From NCBI GenBank assembly GCA_002887195.1, contig PJAB01001838.1, forward strand, positions 1 to 11,942: a DNA stretch of 11,942 nucleotides, in the 5' to 3' direction. Positions 5,730 through 11,942 of this stretch are shown here, in pieces. The translations under genes were made by a program, and so were the position numbers. Under the pieces are notes generated by a model. That model was not told the DNA's origin and did no database searches. It was given only the letters and a program-made list of their open reading frames with translations. Origin of the DNA: Chrysochromulina parva (Eukaryota; Haptophyta; Prymnesiales; Chrysochromulinaceae). The stretch's first letter is position 1; the number at the start of each line of letters is the position of its first letter.

Positions 5730-7571
5730 ATGTCCCAAGGGTATGGGAACGCCTTCGCCCCCGCGGCGCTCGGCTACAACAACCCGAACCGCCAGCACAT
5801 CGTCTCGCGTGCCTCGCTCCTGTCGCCGCGCAACCTCAACCCCCAGCAGGCCAAGGAACTCTACCTCGCCTCGGTCGCGAACTCACGCAGAATCAGAACG
5901 CCGATGAATGGCGGCAACGCTCATGACTTCTGGGACGCGTACGTAGCAAGGCAGAACGCGCACATGATCGCGCTGCAGGCCAACCCGTGCTACGTCTCCT
6001 CGCCACGCCCGCACTTGTCGCCGCGCTTCGATCTCTCGCCGAGAAATCTCGTGGCGGCAGCACCACACTTTCGGAGGCAGATGCCCAGTGGTTCAACGCT
6101 GCCGCCCATCGGCAGGATGAGCCCACGCATTCAGACGGCGGCAGCGACGCCAACGCCGTTCGACCAGCTCCTCGAGTCTGAGAAGGACTCGTTGACGGAG
6201 ACGCGCATCTTCACGGAGGCATCGCATCTCAAGCCGAAGACCACCGAGGAGCTCATCAACGACCGCTTTAGCGACATGACCGCCGCCTTCCGTTACATCG
6301 ACGTGGACAACAGAGGCACGATCAGCAGGGACGAGCTGGAGCGGGCCCTAAAGCACTGGGGCTTCGTCGGCGAACATGGCCCGGACCCGTCGATCCACGC
6401 AGTGCTGCAAGCTTGCACCAATGCTTGCACCGCCTCTGATAGCGGCTCGATCGACTACGATGAGTTCGTGTCCGCCTTCTCCAAGGACGACTACCTGAAG
6501 CACCCGGAGAAGCCTCCACCACCCGACCCGTTGCACAACGTGATGGCCAAGCTACGCCCGGGCGTCACGCCCAAGATGCTCCGGCAGGCGCACGGTCAGA
6601 TCAAGGACAAGCTCCACACCAAATTCGGCACGATCGCCAAAGCGTTCCGCCAGTGGGATGAAAACAAGAACGGCTTCCTCGGGCGGGAAGAGTTTGACCG
6701 TGGGCTGCTCGACCTCAACTTGAACGGCATCCCGCGCCCTGTGATCGACTCGCTCCTCGACATTATCGACGTGGATGACGATGGCGCACAGGACACAGAC
6801 CACGGCAAAGACCACGACATCCAGCTGCGCGAGTTTGCGCGCGTCTTCGTCGTTGAGGACCTGCTTTCGCCCAACGGTATCGTGGCCTCGACCAACATTC
6901 GCGCCCTGCCCAACGGCCTCTCACCGCGTCCGCCGCCCATGGCCAGAGCACGGCTTCCGAATAGCCCTCGTGGCGGCGGGCATGGCACGGTCACGAACAG
7001 TATGTCTAAATTTCTCAACGCCGGCGTTGGCGGCGCAGGCGCGGCTCGTATGGAGGACCTCAACGGGCTTGTAATCAGCGCAACGGCGGCGCCTACCCAG
7101 CAGTACCGCTCGGTGGGAGTCGCGCCACTCGACAAGAAGATAGTGACCAAGAAGCCCGCCGCGCTCATTGAAGAGTATCTCAAGCCGATGGGGGACGCAA
7201 TCAAGCAGACTCGGCGTCAGCAGGCAATCCAAATGCTACGGCCGGGCGTGACGGAGAAGGAGCTCAGGTCGGCGCAGCAGATGATTAAGAGCAAGATCAT
7301 GGACAAGTACAAGCGGCTCGACAAGGCCTTCAAGTGGATGGACCGCGAGCGCGAGGACAGTGGTAACCAGCTCACGCGCGACGAGCTGCGCGACGGCCTC
7401 GCAGGGCTCAATCTGAATGTCGGGCACGTCATCCGGGAGGAAGTCTTCCAGACGTTCTATGACTTCATGGACGCTGACGGCGATGGAGAAGTCTCGTTCG
7501 CTGAGTTTGCGCGCGTGATCTCCGCCGAAGACATCATGGTCATGGCGCCTGTCTCGCGCTTCGGGGTGTGA
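5730..7571 (+). CDS. Three-module EF-hand calcium-binding protein with Ser-Pro-Arg sites
   Basis: This 613-residue protein probably binds Ca2+ in signalling or a cytoskeletal/flagellar structure; its partner is unknown. The start ATG has A at -3. Residues 1-160 are poorly structured. SPR occurs at S32, S91, S97, S103, S131, S398 and S412, all possible proline-directed kinase sites, and LSPRNL appears twice. Three EF-hand pairs follow. Pair 1: D191-E202 (near-canonical, R195 at loop position 5) and T234-E245 (degenerate, no acidic first ligand). Pair 2: D310-E321 (canonical) and D347-E368, a loop expanded by ten residues rich in Asp/His. Pair 3: D538-E552 (expanded by three) and D581-E592, a textbook DADGDGEVSFAE loop. 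Modules 2 and 3 share the leader LRPGVTxKxLRxA...IKxK (275 and 503) and are an internal duplication; module 1 has a weak version (LKPKTTEEL, 167). There is no signal peptide or membrane segment, so it is likely cytosolic or axonemal. Confidence 0.92.
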   Translation: MSQGYGNAFAPAALGYNNPNRQHIVSRASLLSPRNLNPQQAKELYLASVANSRRIRTPMNGGNAHDFWDAYVARQNAHMIALQANPCYVSSPRPHLSPRFDLSPRNLVAAAPHFRRQMPSGSTLPPIGRMSPRIQTAAATPTPFDQLLESEKDSLTETRIFTEASHLKPKTTEELINDRFSDMTAAFRYIDVDNRGTISRDELERALKHWGFVGEHGPDPSIHAVLQACTNACTASDSGSIDYDEFVSAFSKDDYLKHPEKPPPPDPLHNVMAKLRPGVTPKMLRQAHGQIKDKLHTKFGTIAKAFRQWDENKNGFLGREEFDRGLLDLNLNGIPRPVIDSLLDIIDVDDDGAQDTDHGKDHDIQLREFARVFVVEDLLSPNGIVASTNIRALPNGLSPRPPPMARARLPNSPRGGGHGTVTNSMSKFLNAGVGGAGAARMEDLNGLVISATAAPTQQYRSVGVAPLDKKIVTKKPAALIEEYLKPMGDAIKQTRRQQAIQMLRPGVTEKELRSAQQMIKSKIMDKYKRLDKAFKWMDREREDSGNQLTRDELRDGLAGLNLNVGHVIREEVFQTFYDFMDADGDGEVSFAEFARVISAEDIMVMAPVSRFGV

Positions 7572-7758
7572 TCTTCCGATGTGTGTTTGACACAAAGATG
7601 GCAGTGTGTGCTGATGGGCAGTGTGGCATATGGAATGTGGATGGCAGCCATTTCCGTGGTATTCCCACTATGTACATGTAGTATGTTGGCGACTGTTGGA
7701 GGCCTACTCCGGCGACCGGACGTGGGCCAGGGCGGCAGAGGGCGCAGGGCGGGCTAGG

Positions 7759-7781
7759 CATGGGTAAGAGGGTAACCCATG
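7759..7781. repeat. 7-bp stem-loop in 3' region of EF-hand gene
   Basis: CATGGGT (7759-7765) pairs with ACCCATG (7775-7781) across nine bases. It lies about 190 bases after the EF-hand stop codon. Function unknown. Confidence 0.4.
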
Positions 7782-7873
7782 TGCGGTGTCTGGATACGGG
7801 TGTGGACTGTTACGTGTCGTACCGTAGCGGTTGAGAATCGAGAGCGATGTCAAGAGCGATGCCGTGATGTGAG

Positions 7874-7895
7874 GTGACGTTTGCGTAAACGTTAC
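7874..7895. repeat. 9-bp stem-loop with four-base loop
   Basis: GTGACGTTT (7874-7882) pairs with AAACGTTAC (7887-7895), with one G-U in the plus-strand RNA form, around the loop GCGT. It sits mid-way between two convergent genes, so it may belong to a 3' untranslated region. Confidence 0.4.
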
Positions 7896-8238
7896 TTTGC
7901 GGGCGAAGGGCGACGAGCGACGGCCGACGCGTGTTCAGTATTCGCGTGCAGGCATCTCGCGATCGCGGACGCGTCCGCGTGGCCGCGACCCCGCGTCGCG
8001 CGTGGCCGTGGAAGATCTCCAGCGACCATGATGTCCATCTCAGATCGTAAATCTCGCTTTTTCGCCGTCCCTGGCCGGCACGCCCCGCACGCGGCGCTCC
8101 CTGCCATCGCAGATTACACGCACAGACCACACGCGCAGACTATCATCTGCCATAAATATGCGACACGCCTGACGCCCGTCTGTGTGTAGAACGCTTTACG
8201 CTATTTGGTGGTCGCCCCCCAGGTTTCCTTTCACGGAG

Positions 8239-8289
8239 CTTGAGCCTTTCCCTGTGAAACCGGTGAGCTGCCCCCACCTTGAGCCTTTC
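8239..8289. repeat. 12-bp direct repeat at the DPP stop codon
   Basis: CTTGAGCCTTTC occurs at 8239-8250 and again at 8278-8289, a 39-base period. The second copy overlaps the first two bases (8288-8289, in plus-strand order) of the DPP stop codon. It looks like a small local duplication. Confidence 0.6.
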
Positions 8290-10720
8290 AGAGGTTGCGC
8301 GCGAGGAAGCTCATGACGCGCTGCTCCATGTAGACGCGATCGGGCACGGAGCGCGGTAGGTGGCGCTCGTCGGGGAAAGCGAGCAGGTCGTACTCCTTGC
8401 GGCTGCGGATGAGCGCGGTCGCGAGCCGCGCCACGTGCCGGAAGTGCACGTTCTCGTCCAGCAGCCCCTGGATGAGCATGAGCTTCCCTTCGATATGGTC
8501 CACATGTGTCATGACAGAGGATTCGCGATAGCCCTCCACATTCTCCTGCGGCAGCCCCATGTACCGCTCCGTGTAGTGTGTATCATACCCGTCCCACGAG
8601 GTAACGGGCGCGCCGGCAATGCCCACATGAAACGTCTTCGGGTGCTTGGCGAGGGCCATCGCGCTCATGTAACCACCATAGCTCCATCCCATGATGGCGA
8701 CGCGCGAGGGCACGGCGAGGCCCTGCTCGATGCACCACTCGACGCCCGCCTTTTGGTCTTCGAGCTCTATCGAGCCCATGCGCTTATGCAGTGCGGCTTC
8801 GAAGGCATGGCCGCGCCTGTCGCTCCCCCGGTTGTCGAGCTTGAGGACAAGATAACCCTTGAGCCTCAGGTGCTGAGAGCGCAGGTCCGCGGTGAGAGCC
8901 CACGAATCACAGACACGTTGCACGTGCGGCCCCCCATACACAGACACGACGAGCGGGTAAGGCCCAGGCCCAAAGGTCTCAGCGGGTGGTTTGTAGAGCG
9001 CCGCGTGCAGCGTCACCGCTCCGTCCGCTGAGGGGATGCTCACAAACGTGGGCGGCTCCAGATGCGGGCGCAGCCGGCCGAGCTCGGGATCCTTACTGGT
9101 GAAGATGGTGCGGAGTACGGCTCCGTCGGCCGTCTCGCAGATACGTACCTCCAGGGGCGTCCTCGCCGTGCTGAATGTGTCGATGAAATGCTCAAAGTCG
9201 CGCGAGAGAGAGACACTGTGCATGCCAGCGTCGCGCGTGAGCTGCTTCAAGCCGTTCTTAACGAAGAGCGAGCCGTTTTGCAGGCTGAGGACGAAGAGGT
9301 GGCGCTGGCGCGCGTCGCCCTGGTTGCCCAAAAGGAAGAGCCGCCCTCTTGCTTCATCGACCATGCTCTTGTCGGTGTGGTCCACGACCCACTCCCCCGA
9401 CGTCAAGGCCCTGCGCAAGCTGCCATCGGCGTTATGCACAGCGAGGTGTCGGAAGCCCGTGCGCTCACTCGCCCACACAAACCCACCATCCCGCAGCGGC
9501 ACGAGGGCCCTATGCAGGTTGACCCACGTGGGAGCGCGTTCGACTAGCAGCACGCTGCTCTGCCCAGTCCGAGCGTCCACAAGCAGCAGCCGAAGCTCCG
9601 TCTGCCGTCGATCCTGCGTCTGGACCAGCAGATGATGCGCGTCCCGCCATGCAACGCGCGCTACGTAGATCTCCTCCGACGTGTTGGCGCCGAGCTCGAG
9701 CCATATGACCGGCGTGCTTGGGGCGCGCGAGGTCGGACTGAGCGTCAGAAAACTGGCCACCGCCTGCACCGCCGTCGCCTGCAGCACCGTCGCCGTCTGC
9801 GTCAGCCGTATGGGCACAACGCCAATCCGCACCTTGGGATTTTGCGCGCCTGCAAACGGGTAGCGGTGCGTCTCCTGAGCTTGCGAGTCATCGACGTGAT
9901 GCGGAATTGTGAAGAGCGGGATAGCACTTTCATCGCACTGCTCGAAGGCCAGGAGGAGGGACCCATCGCTCGCTGGTGGTGAGATCCAATAGCCCTCCAT
10001 TCGGTCCATCTCCTCCTGCGCGATGAAGTTGGCCACGCCATTGGAGCGTTCGGTGCCGCGGGCGCCGTGTGTGAGTTGCACTGGCCCGCCGCCCTTGCCG
10101 TTCGTAGCACACGCGTACACCTCGCGATCGCATACGAAGCAGCACACCTTGCCGTCTTGAGAGAGAGTCGCGTCGATGATGGGAGCTTCCCCGGCAGGCA
10201 GGTCGCCTTGCTGCGTGCGCTCATCGAACAGCGGCTGGGGCGCAGCGCCGGGCGTCTCGATGATGGCCAGGCTGCGCCCACCCTGTGGAATGAGCATCAG
10301 GCTAGTTGTGGGCGCCCACGAATAGTCCGTCACGCCCGTGTGGAGCAGGCGCAACCGCTCGCGGCGCAGCTTCTCCTCGGCTGAGTAGCTAGCCTCGTCC
10401 GCATTTGAGGCGACGAGCTCCTTGACTTTTCCCGATTTGATGTCCTGGACGAAGAGGGTCTGGGCGAGCGCACCGGGTGCCGATGCCAGATACGTGATCT
10501 GATCGTTGGATGGGGCAAATTCGACTTTCGTGGGGGCGTCCGCCATCCCAAGCCCAGCACCTCCGGGGTACTTTGCAATATCTTCGAGGCTCACGACGGT
10601 AGCATTCTCCATTTGCACGGTTGATGCTCTGGAGTCTAGGAGACGACGACGGATGAGATATGCCAACGCGACGCCGACCGTTGCGGCTGCAGCGATTAGT
10701 TGAGGGGGCGCGCTCATCAT
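8288..10720 (-). CDS. DPP8/9-like dipeptidyl peptidase (S9B prolyl oligopeptidase family), membrane-anchored
   Basis: This serine peptidase should remove Xaa-Pro or Xaa-Ala dipeptides from peptide N-termini. From ATG 10720 (A at -3; the frame runs on to TTG 10729) it has 810 residues. Residues 7-23 (LIAAAATVGVALAYLI) followed by RRR form a likely signal anchor, giving a type II membrane protein. About 40-550 is the beta-propeller, including AQEEMDRMEGYWISP, whose E236/E237 pair is the family's N-terminus-binding Glu motif, and RYPFAGAQNPKVRIGV. About 560-810 is the alpha/beta hydrolase: YGGPH (oxyanion Tyr 595), GWSYGGYMS (nucleophile S680), GLLDENVHF (D755) and DERH (H787). SWDGYDTHYTERYMGLP and the LDENVHF context match DPP8/9 more than DPP4. 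Length is near DPP8/9 (about 860-890) but the N-terminus differs: those enzymes are soluble. ATG at residue 37 would remove the anchor. The catalytic set is complete. Confidence 0.95.
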   Translation of the reverse strand: MMSAPPQLIAAAATVGVALAYLIRRRLLDSRASTVQMENATVVSLEDIAKYPGGAGLGMADAPTKVEFAPSNDQITYLASAPGALAQTLFVQDIKSGKVKELVASNADEASYSAEEKLRRERLRLLHTGVTDYSWAPTTSLMLIPQGGRSLAIIETPGAAPQPLFDERTQQGDLPAGEAPIIDATLSQDGKVCCFVCDREVYACATNGKGGGPVQLTHGARGTERSNGVANFIAQEEMDRMEGYWISPPASDGSLLLAFEQCDESAIPLFTIPHHVDDSQAQETHRYPFAGAQNPKVRIGVVPIRLTQTATVLQATAVQAVASFLTLSPTSRAPSTPVIWLELGANTSEEIYVARVAWRDAHHLLVQTQDRRQTELRLLLVDARTGQSSVLLVERAPTWVNLHRALVPLRDGGFVWASERTGFRHLAVHNADGSLRRALTSGEWVVDHTDKSMVDEARGRLFLLGNQGDARQRHLFVLSLQNGSLFVKNGLKQLTRDAGMHSVSLSRDFEHFIDTFSTARTPLEVRICETADGAVLRTIFTSKDPELGRLRPHLEPPTFVSIPSADGAVTLHAALYKPPAETFGPGPYPLVVSVYGGPHVQRVCDSWALTADLRSQHLRLKGYLVLKLDNRGSDRRGHAFEAALHKRMGSIELEDQKAGVEWCIEQGLAVPSRVAIMGWSYGGYMSAMALAKHPKTFHVGIAGAPVTSWDGYDTHYTERYMGLPQENVEGYRESSVMTHVDHIEGKLMLIQGLLDENVHFRHVARLATALIRSRKEYDLLAFPDERHLPRSVPDRVYMEQRVMSFLARNL

Positions 10721-10767
10721 GTTCCCCAAGGGACTCGACGAGTTCCTAGTTTCCTAAAGCGGCGCAT
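10717..10767 (-). other. Possible 16-codon upstream ORF overlapping the DPP start as ATGA
   Basis: On the minus strand an ATG at 10767 opens a 16-residue, Arg-rich frame (six Arg, one Lys). Its stop codon TGA (10719-10717) overlaps the DPP ATG (10720-10718) as ATGA, which would suit termination-reinitiation or repression. It matters only if transcripts start upstream of 10767. Confidence 0.35.
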
Positions 10768-11102
10768 GTTTGCGGTGGTGTTCACGCTCACGTTACGTTC
10801 ATGTTCACGTTCATTTGCCACGCGGCAAGACGCACAACCACCGGTCCCGAGGAGACACAACTGGAAGGCGCAGACTGTGACACAAAACACCAAAGACGCA
10901 CACACAAGACGAGAGCGAAGAGGTGCGGCGGTCGGTCGCGGTGTCGCACGCGAATAATTATGTGGTTCAATGTGGAATGACACGAGAGGGCTGTACCCGT
11001 ACAAAGGCCAACGGGTGTTGACAGTGATCACAAACTAATCTCTGTACACCGAGCGCGATCCGGCCGAGCCCTTCCTTGTCGGAAACCTCTCACTTACTCT
11101 AC
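10721..11102. other. Intergenic region upstream of DPP gene and downstream of Ala-rich gene
   Basis: These 382 bases hold the DPP upstream region and the 3' flank of the Ala-rich gene, both on the minus strand. The 104-codon minus-strand frame here starts at GTG and shows no motif. A hexamer array (10781-10815) and the 16-codon upstream ORF lie in the DPP-proximal part. Two exact GTAAGT sites lie at the right edge on the minus strand. Confidence 0.5.
10781..10815 (-). promoter_or_regulatory. Degenerate hexamer array upstream of DPP gene
   Basis: Plus-strand units are TTCACG, CTCACG, TTACG, TTCATG, TTCACG and TTCATT in direct succession; on the gene's strand this is repeated TGAACR-like sequence. 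It lies 61-95 bases upstream of the DPP ATG, a plausible core-promoter or 5' leader position. The role is inferred. Confidence 0.45.
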
Positions 11103-11942
11103 TTACTTAGCCTCCAGATGGCGCGCCGCAAACTCGACTGCGCGCTGGACGGAGGCTCGGCCGTCGGAGGCGCGTGCGCCTACATTCGCCCAGCACACCG
11201 GGTCGCGAAGGAGATCGAGAGCCAATACGCCGAGCGTCTCACGGACGGCATGCCGCTCCAGGTAAGTAGAGAGCTCGGGCCGGAGCACCGCTCCTTCGAT
11301 CGCGACTGGCAAAGTGTCGACGGGTCGTGTAGCATGCGCGCGCAGGTGGGATGCCATCTGCTTGAATGGCGGCCCGTCTGGCAGCGAAGCAAGCGCCGCA
11401 TTGAGTGCATGCGAGAGCCGCTGCCCGAGCTCGTCGACTGCAGCCTCCTTCGAAGTTGGCACATTGGCCATGATCACGCCGGCTCTCGCTGCCACCGCCG
11501 TCTCATCCTCGGCTGCCTTCGCCGCCACGGCCGCGCCCGCTACCTCCTCGGCCGCCTTTGCTGCAGAGGTCGCCGCCTCGGCTGCCAATCGCTCGGCCTC
11601 AACACGACCCGCCTCGGCTTTCTCCGCCGCCGGGCGCTTCGCCTTCGCCTTCTTCCCCCTCCCATTCTCCGCCTTCGCCTTCTCCGCCTTCGCCTTCACC
11701 TTGTCCGCCTTCACCTTCTTCGCCCTCACCTCCTCCGCTGCTCCCTCCTCAGCCGCAGCCTTTTCCGACGCGTCCTCCTCGGCCGCCGCCTTCTCGGCCG
11801 CCGCCTTCTCGGCCGCCGCCAACTCGGCCGCCGCCTTCTCGGCCGCCGCCAACTCGGCCGCCGCCAACTCGGCCACCGCAGCTGCAGCCGCCTTCACTGC
11901 TGCTACCTCGGCTGCCGCCTTTTCTTCCGCCGCCAACTCGGC
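11103..11942 (-). CDS. Ala/Lys/Glu-rich repeat protein, 5' part outside window
   Basis: The frame is open to the window edge and has no ATG before residue 156 counted from TTG 11936, so the true start is outside and only the C-terminal 280 residues are seen. The first part is built of [10 protein letters not shown] pentapeptides and then Lys/Ala-rich sequence ([18 protein letters not shown]), which should form a long single alpha-helix or coiled coil. The last about 122 residues (from about 11471) have normal composition, with [20 protein letters not shown] and [20 protein letters not shown], and may be a small helical domain. The first of these has a faint resemblance to Dpy-30/RIIa-type motifs, too weak to assign. 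I do not recognise a family. Ala-rich Lys-containing tails occur in histone H1-like, scaffold and secreted proteins, so function cannot be given. The stop is TAA 11105-11103. Confidence 0.7.
   Translation of the reverse strand, partial: AELAAEEKAAAEVAAVKAAAAAVAELAAAELAAAEKAAAELAAAEKAAAEKAAAEEDASEKAAAEEGAAEEVRAKKVKADKVKAKAEKAKAENGRGKKAKAKRPAAEKAEAGRVEAERLAAEAATSAAKAAEEVAGAAVAAKAAEDETAVAARAGVIMANVPTSKEAAVDELGQRLSHALNAALASLPDGPPFKQMASHLRAHATRPVDTLPVAIEGAVLRPELSTYLERHAVRETLGVLALDLLRDPVCWANVGARASDGRASVQRAVEFAARHLEAK
11778..11882 (-). repeat. 15-bp tandem repeat encoding KAAAE / LAAAE
   Basis: Six units beginning at 11778, 11793, 11808, 11823, 11838 and 11853 are identical except for their last two plus-strand bases (TT or AA); a seventh at 11868 is degenerate. 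On the coding strand these are AAG or TTG followed by four invariant codons, giving Lys or Leu then AAAE. Confidence 0.9.

Larger units (their letters stand above)
7572..8287. other. Convergent intergenic region between EF-hand and DPP genes
   Basis: About 716 bases contain both 3' ends. Longer frames here (for example plus 7881-8189) begin at TTG and are Arg/Ala-rich without motifs, so I do not call them. The region holds two small hairpins (7759-7781, 7874-7895), a repeat of AGAGCGATG near 7840-7861, GGCAGTGTG twice near 7600-7630, and a 12-bp direct repeat at its right edge. No RNA gene is recognisable. Confidence 0.55.

Noticed and set aside
7881..8189. 102-codon plus-strand frame between the EF-hand and DPP genes
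   Set aside because: Starts with TTG, is Arg/Ala/His-rich without a motif, and lies in the shared 3' region.
8360..9547. Long plus-strand frames opposite the DPP gene (223, 199 and 161 codons)
   Set aside because: They are shadows of a complete, catalytically intact S9B peptidase; they show no motifs and overlap each other in different frames.
10717..11031. 104-codon minus-strand frame upstream of DPP as a gene or first exon
   Set aside because: It opens with GTG, has no motif, and its only ATG gives the 16-codon upstream ORF; the DPP frame already has a well-placed ATG and anchor.
11259..11268. Perfect CAG|GTAAGTA splice donor on the plus strand
   Set aside because: It lies antisense to the Ala-rich gene, and no plus-strand coding frame ends there; taken as chance.
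1..11942. CRISPR array, insertion sequence, phage or toxin-antitoxin module
   Set aside because: No regular spaced repeats, transposase or integrase motif, or terminal inverted repeats were found; gene content and start contexts are eukaryotic.

Overview
The window looks like nuclear DNA of a GC-rich, intron-poor unicellular alga with a secondary (red-lineage) plastid. A haptophyte such as a Chrysochromulina- or Emiliania-type organism fits best; a pelagophyte or other ochrophyte is possible. The eukaryotic evidence is a PDEase I-type cyclic nucleotide phosphodiesterase, a DPP8/9-type peptidase, a multi-EF-hand protein, ATG contexts with A at -3, and no bacterial ribosome-binding sites or operons. 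The algal evidence is that two or three proteins begin with a signal-peptide-like leader followed by a transit-peptide-like stretch, and one of these also has a twin-arginine thylakoid-lumen signal. The taxon is inferred, not shown.

Layout: (1) 171-914 (+) is an MDP-1-like HAD phosphatase with two plausible starts. (2) 915-1881 is non-coding, with a 27-bp direct repeat and a GC-rich hairpin. (3) 1882-3360 (-) is a complete class I cyclic nucleotide phosphodiesterase with a predicted myristoyl/palmitoyl N-terminus. (4) 3659-4612 (+), divergent from the PDE, is an unrecognised helical protein with a plastid-type leader. (5) 4613-5026 is a convergent intergenic region with an 18-bp palindrome and short tandem repeats. 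(6) 5027-5506 (-) is a small Cys-rich protein with a Tat-type thylakoid-lumen signal. (7) 5730-7571 (+), divergent from it across 223 bp, is a three-module EF-hand protein with seven Ser-Pro-Arg sites. (8) 7572-8287 is a convergent intergenic region with small hairpins. (9) 8288-10720 (-) is a DPP8/9-like serine peptidase with an added N-terminal membrane anchor. (10) 10721-11102 is its upstream region. (11) 11103 to the window edge (-) is the 3' part of an Ala/Lys/Glu-rich repeat protein.

All genes read as single uninterrupted frames. Several of the longest possible frames begin at GTG or TTG. In this eukaryotic setting I moved those starts to the first in-frame ATG (171, 3659, 5506, 10720), and I left the frame at 11942 open as a partial gene. 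The genes do not form one pathway. The common threads are second-messenger signalling (cyclic nucleotide PDE and Ca2+-binding EF-hand protein) and plastid or lumen proteins. I saw no mobile element, CRISPR array, tRNA or rRNA, and no evidence of a defence-type system. The most distinctive novelties are the symmetric six-cysteine lumenal protein, the EF-hand protein that pairs two canonical loops with expanded or degenerate ones, the membrane-anchored DPP8/9 homologue with an upstream ORF that abuts its start codon, and the Lys/Leu-toggling 15-bp repeat of the Ala-rich protein.
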